The translations under genes were made by a program, and so were the position numbers. From assembly GCF_002999335.1 (NCBI RefSeq), contig NW_020312092.1:62001-126000 (forward strand): 64,000 nucleotides of DNA, written 5' to 3'. This stretch comes from Cyclospora cayetanensis. Its lineage: Eukaryota > Apicomplexa > Conoidasida > Eucoccidiorida > Eimeriidae. Below the pieces are notes generated by a model that worked only from the letters and a program-made list of their open reading frames with translations, did no database searches and was not told the origin of the DNA. How positions within the stretch are numbered: position 1 is the first letter of the stretch; each line of letters begins with the position of its first letter. This document shows positions 13,701 to 23,750 of the stretch, one piece after another.

Positions 13701-16243
13701 TGACGCAATCCAAGTGGAATTTTAACACAATCATCACAGTATCTCAGCAGGGTCGAAGTATTGGATGGCTTTTCCAAGTTTTCACACTTTTGACGTGCAT
13801 GTTTTTCTTTGGTTTCCTGAACTATATTGTTCTCTCAATGATTTACGTTAGGTCCGTGCCTGCGGGGCTCATGTCGAAGCTTCAGTTGATAATATGTTGA
13901 ATTTAATTCCTCGAATAAAGCGACTTTCCTTTCGTACAAAAGTAGTCAGCTACTTCGTAGGCAGAGCCTGTAGGACGGGGAGGCTTGTGCCTACGATTGA
14001 GAGGGGTTTGCGCTTGGGCCCGTGAAATATAGTTAGGTCCAGCGTGCACATAGTGGGTATTTCCGTCGGCATTCCCTCTACTTCATTTGCTATTTAAACT
14101 TAGGAATTGACCATGTTGAACTGCCTTGTTGCATGTTTAGATATGAGTCAATGAAGGGTGAAGAGGCAGCGGAGATGCAGAACGTCTTGGAAGCAAAATA
14201 TGGCGTTAAGAAGAGGAAACGTGTGCCTCTGATGGTCAATGACACGGTAATTCTATATTTTAAGGTGAGCTATGGAAGCCTAACTTGTAAGACGGCCATT
14301 GTGTTTGTTTTCGCAATCAAAGATAGCGTGGGTTTTCAAATGTGTGCAATCCCAGGCTTTTGTTAAGTGCCTTACCCTTCAAGCTTGGGGAGTGACTCTT
14401 GACGGAGAGGAGCCTGTAAATTCGGACTTTGCTAGCCTAAAAGACGACTTCTTCATTTCCCTGAAGGAGCTTCCACTGATGGTTAAGGAACCACAAAGTA
14501 CACAGGCACGTTACTGAAGACAAGCAAACGGCTTGCCGCAGCAAAAGTTTTCTTAAAATACTGGAACTTTATAGTCCAGTGACCTCCTCTGAAAGTCTCT
14601 CCAGAATACGAAAACTCTGACTCCCTCATGCCATTTCTGCGTTTTGAGTGTTTCTTGTACCACAGGAATACATCAGCAAGGCACTGCTTTCCACTCAAAT
14701 CGTGAGGCTGCAGCAGTGTCTTACGGATATTGAGTTCTTGCGAGCCAAGCACTTCCTTATTCTGCATGACCTTGGAGTTATTGGTATGGCCGAAAATTCT
14801 GTTATGTCTTGAGTTTTCGCAGAAACAGTACAAATTCCGCATGCTGTTTTCGTGTGTCGAGTGCTTCTTGAGCCACAGGAATACATCAGGAAGGCACTGC
14901 TGGAAAGCAGCTGTCCAGCACAGTTAAGGTATTGCTACGCGGAGTTCATTCTCCAGAATCGTGTCCAATGTCTGTGTTGGCGAATTGCAGCTGAACACAT
15001 GCGCGTGCTTCGACAGGTAATTCGAAGACAAGGGAAATATGTTTCCGGCGTGGAAGCGGCGATACAACACGTAAACAGACAGATTGAAGAAGTGCAAACG
15101 CGCAAAGCGTTCATTACGTACTACAACCAACAGGATCCATTGCACACGAAGCAACAACTAGAGCAGCAGCAGCTACTCGATCTTGGGATGGACGCCGGTC
15201 GTGAAGGTGCTCGGAGGGCAGTTGGTACGCATCATGGTTTTGTGAGGGGCAGCAGTATAATACGCTCAGATGGGTGGTATGCTGCTTTTAAATCTGGTGA
15301 ACACATATATTGAGTTTTGGTAGTACCGGTCTGCAGGTTTATTGGGTGGTTTGGCGGTGACTCTTTCGCAAGCGGTGTGAAGGTGTTTGTTTGTGGGCCC
15401 GGACTCGCAGCTGACCCTCGTGCTTACATCCCACCGGAACTACTAGATGTGGCTCGGTGGGAGGATCCGATTCGCCAGCAACTCATCGAGGAGCAACGCG
15501 AGCAGCATCGCAAAGAAAATTCACAGCCACCAGCGCGGCATAGACAACAGAGAAGGCGAGAAAAGGATAGCGAGAAGCGAAGGCACGAAGAACAGTCCCC
15601 TCCGGCCTTCAGTACACGCCTGGCTATTGCGAATGTAGGTGAATCTGTTTCCACTCCTTTTGGCCGAGGTGGACGCCGCTCACCGGGAGCGCGAGCACGT
15701 TTCCCTGTTCTTCCTAGATCCGTGGACAGTGATGATGAAGACTGGGACACTGTGAGGCAGCACTATGGGGGAGATCATCAGGGGACATTTGAATTTCACG
15801 ATAAAGACGGAAACACAGTGTTGATAAAGCCAACCCCAGAACCTCCAGCTATGGCACTTCCTCCAGCTTTTATAGGGACTCCTCGTAAGCGAGCTGCTCA
15901 GGCGTCTGTCCAGCAGCCAGAAGCCGAGCGGGAAGGTGAAGAGTACACACAATATCCAGGCGAAGGCACCTCAGCTTCTTCCGCTGCACCCGTCGCTCTA
16001 AGGGAGGCCCCGCCTGTTCCCCAAACAGACTCCTTTGCGGAGGAAGAGGAGCCACGGCCAATGACCAACGCTCCGGATATTGCAGAGGGTCGTGCTATAG
16101 ATCTGACAACAGTGCGCCAGCCGTCTCAACGGCCTTACCCCCAGACACAGGGAAGCCGGCGGGCCAATATCAATCTACAGACCTTCGAAGTAGGTGGCGA
16201 GGAATTTAGGATGCTACCTCGTAGAAGGAAAAAGCAGCGCTAA
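7798..16243 (+). CDS. tandem two-module polycystin (PKD2/TRPP-like) cation channel
   Basis: Sixteen exons: 7798-8731, 8878-9079, 9396-9565, 9722-9925, about 10061-10423, 10959-11305, 11469-11667, 11713-12342, 12420-12881, 13082-13363, 13629-13851, 14141-14264, 14356-14481, 14666-14783, 14991-15224, 15411-16243. All junction phases close except the uncertain exon 5 start (10033, 10061 or 10070). The product is about 1815 residues. Each half has the polycystin order: a first helix, a long extracytosolic TOP-like domain, then S2-S6. Module 1 has S1 at NWLLLLVLLGG and a TOP match at WADVEAWLLKVLAPTLY; module 2 has YDWLEQILAG, GFLDWQLLELEA and a pore/S6 at YNGFSSFANALVSC followed by FFFGFLNYIVLSMIY. 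A charged, coiled-coil C-terminal tail follows. Polycystins are non-selective, often Ca2+-permeable channels, and Toxoplasma has TRPP-like members. Odd points: two modules in one chain, and neither pore shows the usual Leu-Gly-Asp filter. Confidence 0.8.
14640..14912 (+). repeat. duplicated intron-exon junction inside the channel gene
   Basis: About 50 bases around the acceptor of exon 14 (14640-14695, ending in a 'ccacag' splice site and 'gaatacatcagcaaggcact') recur at 14850-14905 ('gaatacatcaggaaggcact') with few changes, including the acceptor. Both copies can encode EYI(S/R)KALL. Exon 14 splices in phase to 14991, which would leave the second copy inside the intron as a duplicated or alternative exon start. 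Confidence 0.6.
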
Positions 16244-18129
16244 TTTTTTGTATTTGCACAAAGCCACACTGGTATAGGCAATCGACTCAACTACGAGAAG
16301 AATAAAAGAAATAAGTTGGACATCCGTTTGAGTAGCACATTCATTGTAAAGTGGTCACGGTAAGCGTCATATCCATCATACAGCGGGGAGCGCTGAATAT
16401 TTCTTGCTTCTTTGTGCAAAGAAGAAAGCAGGCCTCATATAAATGCACAAGATTTGAGACTGTACACAGGCTGTATATTTCAAATGTTCAGCCTTTACCG
16501 TCGGGCAGGAGGTAGCGGAGGTTATTTAGAGTGGCACATTCAGTAAGACCCCACCGTGGCAGCATGATTCTGTCAGGCTCTGAAAATCCGTGAATATCAT
16601 ATCGCAACGGCCTGCTAGTCCCGTATAGAAGTTACTTTAATTTTGAAAGATGTCTGAACTGATGCACCACCTTCACGTGCTGGTGTCTTGGCTGATATCA
16701 CTAGAAACCGGTGCCACAGCTGTGCCTCGCATATCGTCTAATAACTTAGGTCACGCACACTAATAAATGCTTAACTCACAGCTAGGGATCATGCATGAAG
16801 TTGGGTAATACACTGGAGGTTGCTCTGCCCTTATCGTTAATAAGCACAGTCGCCGCAGAGATCAGTTGGAAAACACATAAGCTTCCTTATACATTTCATA
16901 TATAAGTAAGCTCGCAACGTCGTCCGCCTACGGCAACACCGAAGTCAAAAGAACTCTGTTAATGGCTCGATATTAATGGTATGACACTTGGTGTGCGTCG
17001 TCGGTCGAAGGTTGGGATAGGCGAAGTAACTTCTTAGCAAGGAAGTATCCCACCTGAGTCAATAGAAGGGTATTTCTGGCTGATATAACTGCTGCAAAGT
17101 GAATTTTAGGTTCTGACAGGCTGATTCCAAGTCAGCTTTTTGTTTATATGATGCGACTTCTCTTGCCAGTTGGTTCGCCCCGTGAAGGCCGAAATTCGAC
17201 TGACCTACTTTGAACCCTATTATATGGCTCTGATGGTTGGAAACCCGTACATTTTCAGTGGGCATCGAAAGGAAGGTAGCCTTGGAACAGGCCGTGGCCT
17301 AAGCTACCCTGTTGAAGCATGGTGCTACTCGAAGTGGCTTCAATAGCAGGCATTTTTCTTTGAGTGGGCCCCCTAGTTAGTGTGATGATATGCATAGAGG
17401 AGAATGCAATGCAATTGCCTCTGTGCATACTACTACACGGACGGTTGGGGAGTGGCTCTAATGGTTATCCGGTATACAAGCATTTTGCTACCGACTTAGC
17501 AGCTAGTGCCCTGCTACTTATCACGTTGTTTGCATATGCTCATCGATTTGCGAGAATTGAGACTAGTTTAACACATCGAATCCGTAACATGTAAAAGTTT
17601 CAATGCCTTTATTCGAATAAGTTTCAGTATCCGTAGTAGTCCTTTTCAATTTAGTTTCGTGACACGTGGTAGGACAGCTCCTTACGTTCAATCGACAGCA
17701 GCATAGAAATAACCACAAACCAGAGGCAATTCGGTAATCGCATCTTTCACAAGCAACAAATCGCGTTCTTTATACCAAAGCGTACAAAATTGGCTTTCTC
17801 AGTCTGTTGTTGCGTCATTTTAAGCCCCAAACGCCTTGCAATACAATGCGCACTCCGGGCACACTGGTGTTCCATGCCCTGTCTTTTCATTAAGCCTTCA
17901 AGGTCGATGTGGCAGCTTAACGATTTCTCTCATCGTGTTGCAAAGGAACTCCCTTTTTCTTGTGGATAGCACCAATGCGTATTACACTGCCCTACTTGCT
18001 CTGTGATCACTGTCGGAGTGTGCCTTCGCTACGTGCCCTTTTCTGCATTTTTCCCTGCCTGACCGATAGAGGTAGTATTCTGCATGGCATTTCAATACGC
18101 TTAGACGGTCCAGGCAAGCAATTAATAAA
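16244..18129. other. intergenic, no gene seen
   Basis: Short, AT-richer open frames only. An 'aataaaag' stretch near 16301 could serve as a poly(A) signal for the channel gene. A short plus-strand frame at 17364-17594 has a hydrophobic centre but no splice or family support. The end of the region holds the 5' leader of PNKP. Confidence 0.5.
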
Positions 18130-20065
18130 ATGACTAAACGGTCTCATTCCACCCAGACCGCAACACTGCCTTCATCACCTCATTGGCATCCAGCAGGCGG
18201 AAATTCCCTATGGTGGAGATGTTATGGCGAGAAGTCCGCAGGATTGTATGGGCAGTGTATCGAGAAACATCGTGCAGCTGGTGAAACACCCTGTTGCGAA
18301 CTGCACAATTTGCACGCTTCCCAAGGCGTCTTTCGCGTGCCGGAGTGTTGCAGGGCCACATACCATCCCTGCTCCTCCGATAGCATCAGTGTCAAAGAGG
18401 AACAATGCAAGTGCAGTCCCGTTGCAATCTTTGATTTAGACGGCACCCTCATTCTGACACGAAGTGGCAAGAAGTTTCCAATAGACTCGAATGACTGGAA
18501 ACTCCTATGTGAGGATCGCGTGCCTGCCCAACTCCATCGGCTGCATAACGAAGTGAGGCCTAACTCTGCTTTTTGTTTATCAGTGTATAGTAAACGTTGC
18601 TCATCCCTCTGCTTTGAGAGGCTCTTACCGCGCACCTCTGTTACCGCGCCGTCGGATACACTTTCGTATAGCGAGTCGGTTAAACCTATTTACATCAAGC
18701 TGGCTCCGTTGTCACCGCTCACTTCAGGCAACTCCTATGAAGACAGTCGTACTAATCATTTAGAGTACACTATGTGGTTTGTAAGTAGTCTGCTGCGCTC
18801 TGCAGGGATATACCATATTCATTTTGTCAAATCAGCTGGGCGTAGGTCTCGGCCATGTCACACTCACGGATATGACCGCTAAGCTGGATGCCATTCAGCG
18901 CGCACTCCGAGTGCCACTTACCAGCTGCATTTGCTGTTGTGATGACTTGTATAGGAAGCCTCGGCCACCAGCAGCTGCCCTGCTCTTCCGGGAGTTACTT
19001 CCTCGAGTGCTTCAAGCAACTGGCTCTGTTTCTTTCGTCACTGGGGGGGCCTCTCAGCACCAAGATGTTGGTACGCATAGCAAATGTAGTTATCCTCGGA
19101 TATTTTTTGTTGGTGATTCTGCGGGACGTCTAGGAGACCACAGTTCTGCGGACCTGAAGTTTGCAATAAATACGGGTATGCACTTCTTCACGCCGGAAGA
19201 ATTTTTTTTAAACCATAGAGCTCCCTCTCTGCCCCTTGTTATTCGCCGGCTCCAGTTAACTACAAATACCTGCCCCACGAGTGAGGAGGTGAAAGCAAAG
19301 GGGCAGATGCTTTGGGGGGAAGATGGAAAACTTCAGCGGGGTAAACAGGCGAAAGCGTGCTGCACGTGGGATCCGTTTGATCTGGTTAAGGACGTGCAAG
19401 CAGTTCGGCTGTCCGAGGCACATAATGAGCGCCTAGGAGAGACAAAGGAAATTTCGGTAACTAAAGCACGAGAAGTGCAGCAAGCGCAACGTCCACCCCA
19501 AGAACTGGTCATACTTGTGGGTGCTCCCGGAAGCGGCAAGAGCACCATCGTAGAGCGCTTCTTCTCTAACTACGCTGTTGTGAACCAGGATGACCTAAAA
19601 GCAAAGGTCAAGTGCATAGATCTATGCATTCGACTTCTAAAAGAGGGTAAGAGTGTGGTAATTGACCGGCAAAACGCAACCCGGAAGGAGCGCCAGTTAT
19701 TCATAGATCTGGCCCGCAAGCATGCACCTGCGTGCAGTTTGCGCAGCATAGCTCTGCTGTGGCCAAAAGAGCTCTGCCTACACCTTGGACAGTTCCGAAG
19801 TCTAGCGGCAACGCTACGGAGTAGGCACCTTGTTGAGCGCCCTTCGATGATGTTGGAAAGGTCTACTTTGTCTCGAACACGCTATCGTGTGGAGAAGGTT
19901 TCAAAGGTTGTAGTTAACATGTTTTATGCTCACGTGGAACTTCCATCGGCAGATGAAGGCTTTGAAAGCGTTCAGATTTACCAAGACATTGCTAAAGACT
20001 TCTTGCTCTACGAGGACTTCTGCTGTGAAGAGGAAAGAATTCTGTTCGGTTCTTTTCTAGATTGA
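18130..20065 (+). CDS. PNKP: bifunctional polynucleotide kinase 3'-phosphatase
   Basis: Exons 18130-18552 and 18806-20065 join in phase 0 (donor GTGAGG, acceptor CTGCAG) to give 560 residues. It repairs DNA strand-break ends by removing 3'-phosphate and phosphorylating 5'-OH. The phosphatase domain has the HAD nucleophile motif FDLDGTLI (Asp102, Asp104), then TRSGKKFP, SNQLGVGLG, LYRKPRP and the acidic motif FVGDSAGR followed by a DHSSAD segment and FFTPEEFFL. The kinase domain has Walker A GAPGSGKST (residues about 380-388), NQDDL carrying the expected catalytic Asp, and VIDRQNATRKER in place of the more usual VIDNTNP. The first ~95 residues do not show an FHA domain, which vertebrate PNKP uses to bind XRCC1/XRCC4. 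The splice fits the family exactly: the intron joins LHRLHNE to GYTIFILSNQ. Function is near certain; the start codon is the first in-frame ATG and could move. Confidence 0.93.
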
Positions 20066-20337
20066 TAGGTGACCATATGAAAACCCTGTACATAGCAGCA
20101 TGAGACTGCGGCATGTGCCTCCCTGGTTTCAAGGGTTTCCAACAGCTTTTGATGCACTATTCCTCCTACTCCCCCACAACCGCTCTATTGTACCCAATGA
20201 ATACGGCCGAAGCCCGTGGTCCTTTATGTAGAGGCACATTGCCAGCACAGTTCGCCATTCCGCTAGTGGAAAAGCGGACTGTGGTGACCCCGATGTCCGG
20301 CTGCTGCATGTGTTGCACCATACTCAAGGTGTAAACC

Positions 20338-20532
20338 ATGAGAGTAATGCTTTGCTTGGCGATTGGAGCTGTCCATGGCTTTGTATTCGCTTCTTTCTTG
20401 GCAACCTATTTTGGTATATACCGTTTTATTCCTCTAAAGAAGACAGGCGGTAACGCAGTGGCTGGTGCATTTCGGCGCTCTTATCTTTTCGTCTCAAATT
20501 ACAAAGCCGTGCGTCTAGCAGCCTTATGTTAA
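20338..20532 (+). CDS. possible small membrane protein, unknown
   Basis: A 64-codon ATG frame lies just after PNKP. It has one hydrophobic segment (about residues 5-30, containing GFVFASFLATYFGIY) followed by a basic stretch. The start context (aaaccatga) is acceptable. No family was recognised and no splice sites tie it to neighbours. It may be chance, and is listed because its composition is protein-like. Confidence 0.25.
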   Translation: MRVMLCLAIGAVHGFVFASFLATYFGIYRFIPLKKTGGNAVAGAFRRSYLFVSNYKAVRLAALC

Positions 20533-20535
20533 TCC

Positions 20536-21869
20536 AGTAGGTAGCTTAGCACACCATTTGAGGCACCAATAAATCATGTGGTACCCAGGTGGCATATAAA
20601 CTTTTTGCCACCCGGATTCCCAAGAGGTGCCCAGACTTTGTAGCAGCACCCAGGGGTCGTATTTGGAAAACTACTGGGCACTTTGTTGCCCCCAGTCCTT
20701 TTAGTGATAAAACATGAACAACTAAAGTCTCTCTCGAAGCGACGTGTATTTTACATCGATTTTTCTCTCGACGGCCGTTCCCTCTTCTGTCAGTGCCGCT
20801 TTCCTGCTTCTCATCGGCCTAGAGTGCGTTTGTACTGCGTGAGCACATTCTTTCCAACGTTTTTTTACAGGAAAGGGTAAATCCTCACCATGCATAGGGA
20901 AATAAATACTTACTCTAAGAAATAAGTATCTAACGTTTGATGGACAGAGAGGGTTATCATGAGGCGCACCATTGATCGAAAATCATTGCCGGATATGGCA
21001 GAGGAATGGAAGTGAGCTCAATTAGAGGAAGACCAGCGCACGTGGATAGCTTTGCTTGGGCTTGCCGTACCAGCAGATACCATTGGTTTATCTAGAACTG
21101 TACATGCCCTATATCCGCCCAGCATCTTCGCCTAGCCAAAGTCGAGTTCGTCGCCTCTACAGTCTTTTCATTGGTAGCAAAACTGAGAAATGATGGGATA
21201 ATCAAAAGGAGGCGTATTGAGCATGGTGTGAGGGAATGACCTCTTCAGTCGGGCTGCGCAATCACGGACGTTTTGGTGGCTGCAGCCCGTCACCATGAGA
21301 GCTAAGGCTTCGTCTAGTCCTTTGGGTACAAAAAGGAGATAAAATGAGGCAAACTGAGCTTCTTCCGAGAATAACGGTGCTCATTCTTATCACCCGGAGG
21401 CTTGCCCAATGGCCCATACGAAACCGTGAGCCCACCAGTTAGTTCTTGTGGGCAGGCCACGTGCTCCAACGGGATTCCGTTTCGACTTTTTGTTGCCATT
21501 CTGAACCCACGTGTACTGACTATATTGAAGTGTCGTAGAGCTGTATCGTTTAGGCCTGAATCAGCAGCGGGTGTGGACCCTTTGGTTCAATGCCCCCCTG
21601 TACGTGCTTGTTCAAGCAAGGACTTGTGCTACAGAGAAGCTGGAAGGAAGTTCTTTGAATCAGCCTTCTGTCAACCCTGCCATTTGTTTTATTGTGATAG
21701 CTGCGTTTTTTCGTTTTAGCAGGTTATTCACACAACCATTTAGCCTGGGCGATTCCAGGCCTTGTTGCAAGTGGCCAGGTGCAGCGGTTCGTTCCTTGAC
21801 CCTGTATCAAGTGTTCGGGGTACCACATCTGATGTATTCAAAGAGTTCGTAGGCTATATTCTTGTAAAG
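20536..21869. other. intergenic, no clear gene
   Basis: Scattered short frames. A Cys-rich plus-strand frame at 21402-21719 has no recognisable domain and lies where the leader of the V-ATPase subunit G gene should be. No repeat or RNA gene was seen. Confidence 0.45.
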
Positions 21870-23342
21870 ATGCCTTTCCGGCTGAGATGGAGGCGCTCAA
21901 AGGCTACGCAAATCGCGAGCCAAAAGTCCGTCGCGGAACATGGGTACCCAAAGGATCGAGGGAGCCTTATTGAGGGCCCTAAAGATGAACAATGCGAAGC
22001 TAACGCAGGTAGAGTCCTCGCAGAAACTATTTTCGTGCAGCCTTCCAGTGCTCATGGCGCATCCCCGTGTGTCACGATGGATTCCAAGCCATCGCTGTTC
22101 AGGAGGACGCTGTCGAACCTCTCGCCAAAAATTGCACCAAAAGTGAACGCTGACAGTTCTGAACCTTGTGGGAATGATCAAGGTGGTGACAAGCGTGGTA
22201 ACGAAGCAGAGGGCTCCAAGAACTTAGTGGAAAATAATGTACGAGCCGAATCTGGTATGGCCAAGAGGGCACACGCATTGCACAATTTCCTTCCCCGATT
22301 CTACGGAGCGCATCACCAGCAAACTCCTGGAGCCGCAACCAATGAGGACTCAGGAGAACATGGGGTGCATCCGGCTCATATGCCACTTCATTTACCACAT
22401 CTTCACTTGCCGCACATCCTTGAAAGCAGGTCACACCACCAGGCCACCCATCATGATGGCCCTTCTGCAGCAGAGTTCGAGGCGGAAGTGATGAAGATGC
22501 TTCAGAGCGCCACAGATCGTGCAAAAGGGATAATTGAGGCTGCAAGGGGTGAACGCGAAATCTTGATGAGCAGAGCTCGCCTTGAGGCCGAGGACGAAAT
22601 AAAGGATATGAGGTACCTTAGGAAGGCATCTGGCACCGTATTTATCCACCACATTCACTCCCAGCTCCCTTGCGTCGGCCGTAAATCCTAAATGTGGCCC
22701 AATTGAACTTTCCTATGTTTTTTGAAGGGCAGTGCATGCCGTAGTTATGGTCATGAAAGGATGTTCCTGCAGGCACTCTCTGGAACGAGAGTTTTTGCAA
22801 AGTCATGACACGGATGATAGTGAGCAAGAGACTTTACGCGTGGCAACTACGAAAGAAGAAGAGCTAATGCGTCAAATTCTTCAGTTTTCTGAGAAAAACA
22901 TGGAAGTTTCGGTAGCCCTATGCGTGGGTACGTCATGAATTCACATCATATCACAGTATGACTTCACTGATCGATGTTGGCGACGCGCCTCTCCTGATGA
23001 GTACAAATGGTCATGAAATTTAGAGTACACCTTTGCTTGGTTCCACATGGGGGTCGGGAAGCCTCCACTTTAAACAATGCACAGGAATATCCTCTGCTAC
23101 AAAGCTTTCTAGATCTGCCCTAGGCAGCATAAGGAGCAGCAGTATCATACATCCAGGCTTCATAAAGCTAATGCAATCAATGAGCATCCAGTCCTCCATT
23201 TATAGGTTTTTTCTTGCTGCGTGCAGACAGTGTTCTAAACGTGGACATATCGCTCCCTCCAGAGCGCCGAGATGCTTTACGCAACCTGTATGTTACGCCG
23301 CACGCATCCAACACACCTGAATATGTTATCATGGCTCAATAA
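21870..23342 (+). CDS. ATP6V1G: V-type H+-ATPase subunit G with long N-terminal extension
   Basis: Exons 21870-22612, 22773-22927 and 23227-23342 close in phase and give 337 residues. Subunit G is part of the peripheral stalk that ties V1 to V0 in the proton pump of acidic compartments and, in Apicomplexa, of the plasma membrane. The last ~135 residues match the family: an N-terminal helix with EVMKMLQSATDRAKGIIEAA, RARLEAEDEIKDMR, LEREFLQS across the first splice, and a C-terminal PPERRDALRNLYV helix. Ordinary subunit G is 110-130 residues. Here about 200 residues precede the domain, with a His/Leu/Pro-rich segment (HMPLHLPHLHLPH) just before it. The whole extension is open from the ATG at 21870, so it is probably translated, though a later start is possible. 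Confidence in the family is high; it is moderate for the extension. Confidence 0.82.
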
Positions 23343-23393
23343 GCACGTAAGGTGTGTGGTCAGAAGATAGTTATTGATATTGACAAATTTTTG

Positions 23394-23750
23394 ATGGATT
23401 TCCTCAAATTGTGTCGCAGGAAGAGGAACCCTCCGAATTTCTTTCGAAAGAGCCAGGCCCACAACTACCCCTCAGTGCGTAACAGTCTGGCGCAGCGTGC
23501 GACCAAAACCACGCGGGGCCTTGGCTGGGAAGCTGAGAATTCTTGGGATCAGGATCCTCGCGACATTTTGCTACCTACGCATCGCACAGACGAACAACCA
23601 GATGTATATGCTGCCATTCTGGGGGGGCGTGCACTCACTGAAGAAGATCGGTTCCAGATAGATTTCGATGAATTGGAGTTAACTCCAGCTGGAACGTTCT
23701 CTGCAACCGTTCAACACTTGCAGCGCGCATGTGGCTGCCTTCTAGGATGA
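23394..23750 (+). CDS. small unknown ORF after V-ATPase subunit G
   Basis: A 118-residue frame from ATG 23394. An acceptor-like 'tgtcgcag' at 23413-23420 means it might instead be a terminal exon starting at 23421. The sequence is protein-like (TTRGLGWEAENSWDQDPRD, RALTEEDRFQIDFDELEL) rather than random. It begins only about 50 bases after the subunit G stop on the same strand, so it could be an alternative 3' exon of that gene or a separate short gene. No family was recognised. Confidence 0.4.
   Translation: MDFLKLCRRKRNPPNFFRKSQAHNYPSVRNSLAQRATKTTRGLGWEAENSWDQDPRDILLPTHRTDEQPDVYAAILGGRALTEEDRFQIDFDELELTPAGTFSATVQHLQRACGCLLG

Noticed and set aside
14784..14822. A 39-base intron that would put both duplicated EYI.KALL segments in the channel protein.
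   Set aside because: It is very short, and the alternative acceptor at 14990 also closes in phase and continues a better coiled coil. It remains possible as a minor form.
18781..18805. A 25-base stretch with GTAAGT at one end and CTGCAG at the other, looking like an ultra-short intron in PNKP.
   Set aside because: A donor at 18553 (GTGAGG) to the same acceptor gives an ordinary 253-base intron and joins the PNKP motifs with normal family spacing, while the 25-base option would insert 76 unrelated residues.
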